From positions 771,001 through 835,000 of the forward strand of contig JAPDOI010000038.1 of the NCBI GenBank assembly GCA_029168955.1: a stretch of 64,000 bases of DNA. Direction: 5' to 3'. Below are positions 60,824-64,000 of the stretch, one piece after another. Under the pieces are notes generated by a model. That model was not told the origin of the DNA. It saw only the letters and a program-made list of their open reading frames with translations, and ran no database searches. The translations under genes were made by a program, and so were the position numbers. The number at the start of each line of letters is the position of its first letter. Positions within the stretch are counted from its first letter, which is position 1. Origin of the DNA: Aplectana chamaeleonis. Taxonomy: Eukaryota > Nematoda > Chromadorea > Rhabditida > Cosmocercidae.

Positions 60824-61500
60824 AGCGCTCTGGATTTGCTGTGTTCGAATCGCACGGTCCGAGGAGAAGTTACAGTGGCTCCACGATGGGTAGGTGACAC
60901 AATTGGAAGGCTATGCAACTTGAAGCGGGTTCTGATCAGCTGCGAAGCGTATGGTGAGACAGTGCAGGGATATGGCACGGTCACTGAGGTAATGATTGGA
61001 GCGTTATTCTGCATGAGTATAAGGAAAACGCGACGTGTGACGTTTGTGTGACGCGACTTTTTCAAGGTCACCGCAAACAGTGTTATCGTTCATTCTCATA
61101 GATGGAACGAAAGTGTTTTCTGCTCCCTTATTGGGACGTGTCCCGACGCAAAGGTAAGCGTTAAAACTGAGCTGCTAATGACGAGGGAAGCGAACTCTCA
61201 GTGCTCTCTTTTAGGTTTCCTTCAAAGTCGGTTGTCATGTCCGCTATGTGGCATGCCCTGATCTGCCGAATTCCACGTACAAATGGCGATGTATGCACAT
61301 TGTCAAGACGTCGCGGTTGGACGATGAACCCATATTGGTGGGATGGAGTGCTTTGAAGTATTTCTACGCTCTCAATTTGGAGGAAACTATACACCTGCAA
61401 CTGCAGAAAACCGTCATAGTAAAGCGATTCGCGGTAGCCGTAGCTGCAAACGATAACGAGGGCTCATCACGTGACGGCTCCTCTGACACGATCAACGGTG
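60824..61500 (+). CDS. Unrecognised protein, 3' exon group
   Basis: Exons 60824-60988, 61067-61153 and from 61215 onward join in phase 0 with TTTTTAG, TTTTCAAG and CTTTTAG acceptors and GTAATG and GTAAGC donors. Readable stretches: SALDLLCSNRTVRGEVTVAP, WVGDTIGRLCNLKRVLISCE, GYGTVTE, VTANSVIVHSHRWNESVFCS, VSFKVGCHVRYVACPDLPNS and YKWRCMHIVKTSRLDDEPIL. The spacing G-V-V, then F-L, then hydrophobic V-F-A-P resembles the first exons of the 54.8-kb group (IGWVVHRN...GFYGFL), suggesting repeated small beta-rich domains in one protein (inference). The last exon runs into the AGGCA-ended element at 61513; a splice at TTCGCG|GTAGCC (about 61431) would avoid it. The function is unknown. Confidence 0.6.
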
Positions 61501-61512
61501 CGGGCAATCGAT

Positions 61513-62008
61513 TGAAGGCAGTGTTCACGATGAAAAAAGTGTTTGAAATTCCACTAGGAATGGGTAGTGGAGGGACACTCTGTAACGTTATCGTCGAAAG
61601 AACGCATGAAAACGAGCCAGGAAGAGCCCTAAAAGAGCCCGAAATCGCCCCTATGCGCGCAAGGCAAACCCCAAAAGCGCATTGCCCGCCCACCGACGTG
61701 AACAAATGAATGCTCAAGATCGTGAGATGAGCGATGATTTCCGATTATTGGCCCCGTTCTTCCCTTCATTCTCGACTTCTCTCTTTACTAAGGTCAGCTC
61801 ATATACATCGGCTGCAAAAGACGGAAGTTACAAGCCTCGGAAAACTCGTCCACTATGCTTCTCTAGCTCAGTTTTTGAGGGACCATAACTCCGTTCCCTG
61901 AAGGTCGTGTACGATTTCAGAGACATCGTTGGAATCAGCATGGGACCGTTCTCAAGAAAGGCTGGAAAACAGAAAAACGATTTTTATCGTGGACACTGCC
62001 TTCAATTT
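61513..62008 (+). mobile_element. Family B AGGCA-ended element
   Basis: TTGAAGGCAGTGTTCACGATG at the left (first T is flank) and TTTATCGTGGACACTGCCTT at the right. The interior matches 7200-7697 in reverse and 25405-25874 in part. It lies directly behind the last exon described. Confidence 0.82.
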
Positions 62009-62206
62009 ACGTGAGCCCGAAATCAGAATGACGTCTCTCACATGGAAAATAGCCTAGATCGACTTTGTGTACAAAACCTGCGTAATAATATCGCCTATAA
62101 ACAGTATGCTGAAATGATAATGGAGTAATCGTATGTACAGATTATTTGAAAAAAAAATTGAAAGCAAAAATGAAAGAATGTGAACATTCAAATGAAACGA
62201 GTTTTT

Positions 62207-62905
62207 TTATTTAGTATAATATCCCTCAACTTTAATACACTTATTCCATTGATCCTGTAATAATTTTATACCATATCTGCAATGATTTTCTGCAAGCTCT
62301 GCAAAATGCTGTTCCACTTCTGGTACAGCTTCTTCATTCGATGAAAAAAGCTTTCCACGAAGGAATTGTTCCAAGTTTCTGAAGAGGTAATAGTCACTAG
62401 GAGCCAGATTTGGTGAATACGGTGGATGCTCAAGCAATTCGTACTTTAATTCATTCAATTTAGCCATCGTCAGAGCACTTGTGTGAACACGTGCATGTTA
62501 GCGATTGCGGCACTAACTTTCCAAAGAGCTTGTTCATACGTAATTCTTCATGTCAAACATGGAGTGCTCGTTCGTCTAAGATGCCTATGGTATTAGCAAT
62601 TTCACGCTTAGTCAAACTTGGATCTTCACTTACAATAATATGTATGGCTTCCGTTCTCGATTTAGTCGGACGAATGGACCAGGCGGCTGGCCGTGCGGGG
62701 TTGGCTTTTGGTGGTCCACTACGTGGTTCATCTTCAACGCTTCTAAGACCGCGTTTAAACTTTTAACCCATCGATGTACAGTTAGTAATGAAGGAGCAGA
62801 TTCTTTTAACACGCTCACCATTTTTGTATGGATTCTGTTGCTGATAAACCTTCCGAAACAAAGAATTTTATCACTGCACGATGCTCAGTTTTTTCATTGT
62901 TAAAA
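62207..62905 (-). pseudogene. Mariner transposase remnant with central deletion
   Basis: On the - strand the N-terminal part reads TEHRAVIKFFVSEGLSATES, then SVLKESAPSLLTVHRWVK and VEDEPRSGPPKANPARPA-like pieces with frame changes. The central catalytic part, including the first two Asp, is missing. The sequence resumes with MAKLNELKYELLEHPPYSPN, LAPSDYYLFRNLEQ (third Asp) and a C-terminus ending KVEGYYTK. Terminal repeats could not be fixed. Related to, but not the same as, the 17674 copy. Confidence 0.85.
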
Positions 62906-63351
62906 ATACACCGACACGTCGATATTAAATGGCTAGTAAACAGTGAACGAATTGACAGATCAAAATTGAATTTTTTGTGTGTTCATATTAAAGATGAAAT
63001 GTCAAAATGAATTTCAATTTCTCTACTGCTTAATATGTGTCGCTTTCAGTACTTTTCTACCAACCTGTATTGCATGTAGCTAGTCACCGCCACACCGCAA
63101 TAGAAAACGCAAAAGTGTATGAAATTGTGTTTCGAGGTAACAACAGCCGGCCATAAAAATTCCATGCCACTACAGTAAACAGTTGTGGGAACTCCATAGG
63201 ACAACCACTGCTTCTGAAGTAAGTACAGACACTATGCCCCCTTGAGCGGTGGTGAAGACTGACAAACAAGGGATAGGGGATCTCTACACAAAGGGAGTTG
63301 TCCCGATTTTGCAGTTCGAGGCGTCACGTTATTCAATTCAAGGGTATGTAT
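62906..63351. other. No supported gene
   Basis: Unassigned spacer between the mariner remnant and the hAT-like element. Confidence 0.35.
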
Positions 63352-63811
63352 CAGGGGTGTGCGTTAATGAAAAAATTTTTTTTCGTTAACCGTTAATCGT
63401 TAATTTTTGAAAAAAAACCGCGTTAATCCGTTAATGCGTTAACACGTTAATTTTACATTTCGTTAACAATTTTGAAAACATTACCTGACCACCGCGAAAA
63501 TCGATAAATAACCAGACGTCCCAAAAAAAACATGAAACACGTTCCATTCCAAACACAGCAGTCAGTACACTCCAAACTTGGAAATCATCTTCATGGATTA
63601 TTGATACTATCAGCCAGAACAATAAACGAATACTCTTCAAGAATAGGAATCCTGACATGAAAAAAAGCATAGATGGATGGAACATTAACGAAATAAAAAT
63701 TAACGTGATTTCGAGACTTTTTCGTTAACCGTTAATCGTTAATTTTTGAAAAAAACACCGCGGTAACCCGTTAATGCGTTAACACGTTAACGTTGTTAAC
63801 GCACAGCCCTG
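63352..63811. mobile_element. hAT-like non-autonomous element, 460 bp
   Basis: Ends CAGGGGTGTGCGTTAA and TTAACGCACAGCCCTG. A perfect 8-bp duplication GTATGTAT lies on both sides (63344-63351 and 63812-63819). Both subterminal regions carry CGTTAACCGTTAATCGTTAA and GCGTTAACACGTTAA arrays. The centre has no transposase; the - strand frame at 63431-63685 shows no motif. Confidence 0.93.
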
Positions 63812-64000
63812 GTATGTATGGTCCCGAGTGGAATCAGAGCCTCGAAACTCGTGAGAACCCCTCGGTGTGTAGTATACATTTGATAGGAGGCAAAATTTTT
63901 CAGATGATCGGATTTTGGTCTGATCCGACCAAAGTTTTCTTTGGGTGATCCGGATTTAGGTGAGATTTCAACTCGGCGTTTTCTCGGTGATTCAGATTCC

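Noticed and set aside
60820..60870. GTGTTCGAATCGCACGG as a tRNA B box
   Set aside because: It resembles a T-arm, but the stretch is coding in a phase-0 exon series with good splice sites, and no A box or acceptor stem closes around it.

Overview
This window reads as eukaryotic nuclear DNA, most likely from a nematode. I favour a strongylid such as a hookworm, but that is inference. The signs are multi-exon genes with GT-AG introns and TTTTCAG or TTTTTAG acceptors, tRNA-Pro genes, degenerate mariner copies (one resembling the hookworm 'bandit' type), a LINE 3' fragment, and dense short inverted-repeat transposons. I see no operon of bacterial type, CRISPR array or rRNA. Nearly all longer open frames are chance frames inside repeats and were left out.

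Two host loci can be supported. The first, about 20.68-32.45 kb on the + strand, is a 12-exon SLC9B/NHA-type sodium/proton antiporter whose exons join in phase and give a continuous multi-pass protein. Its ion-binding motif is Asp-Asn instead of the usual Asp-Asp, and a second charged position also differs. Its introns carry a dead mariner, a nested transposon and two related foldback elements, one of them at the 3' end of the gene. The second locus is a set of phase-compatible exons at 54.78-55.79 kb and 60.82-61.5 kb. They encode a protein I do not recognise, and they are either one gene split by a repeat-filled 5-kb intron or two neighbours.

Layout: 0-9 kb holds AGGCA-ended elements flanked by TTAA, a LINE tail and an element with an internal minisatellite. 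9-20 kb holds more miniature elements, a recurrent TATA-box/hairpin module and a mariner pseudogene. 20-33 kb is the antiporter gene. 33-47 kb is repeat-rich DNA with a TAA-flanked, Harbinger-like element nested in a long inverted repeat with tRNA-like sequence, plus a good tRNA-Pro. 47-54 kb holds nested insertions: an element interrupted by a hAT-like element with a perfect 8-bp target duplication and by a TA-flanked hairpin element. 54-62 kb is the second locus, with two more tRNA-Pro copies and long palindromes. 62-64 kb holds a third mariner remnant and a second hAT-like element.

The main story is layered transposition. Several insertions can be dated relative to each other because an uninterrupted copy of the host element also lies in the window. 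All boundaries were read by eye; family names given as '-like' rest on terminal repeats and target duplications, not on database searches.
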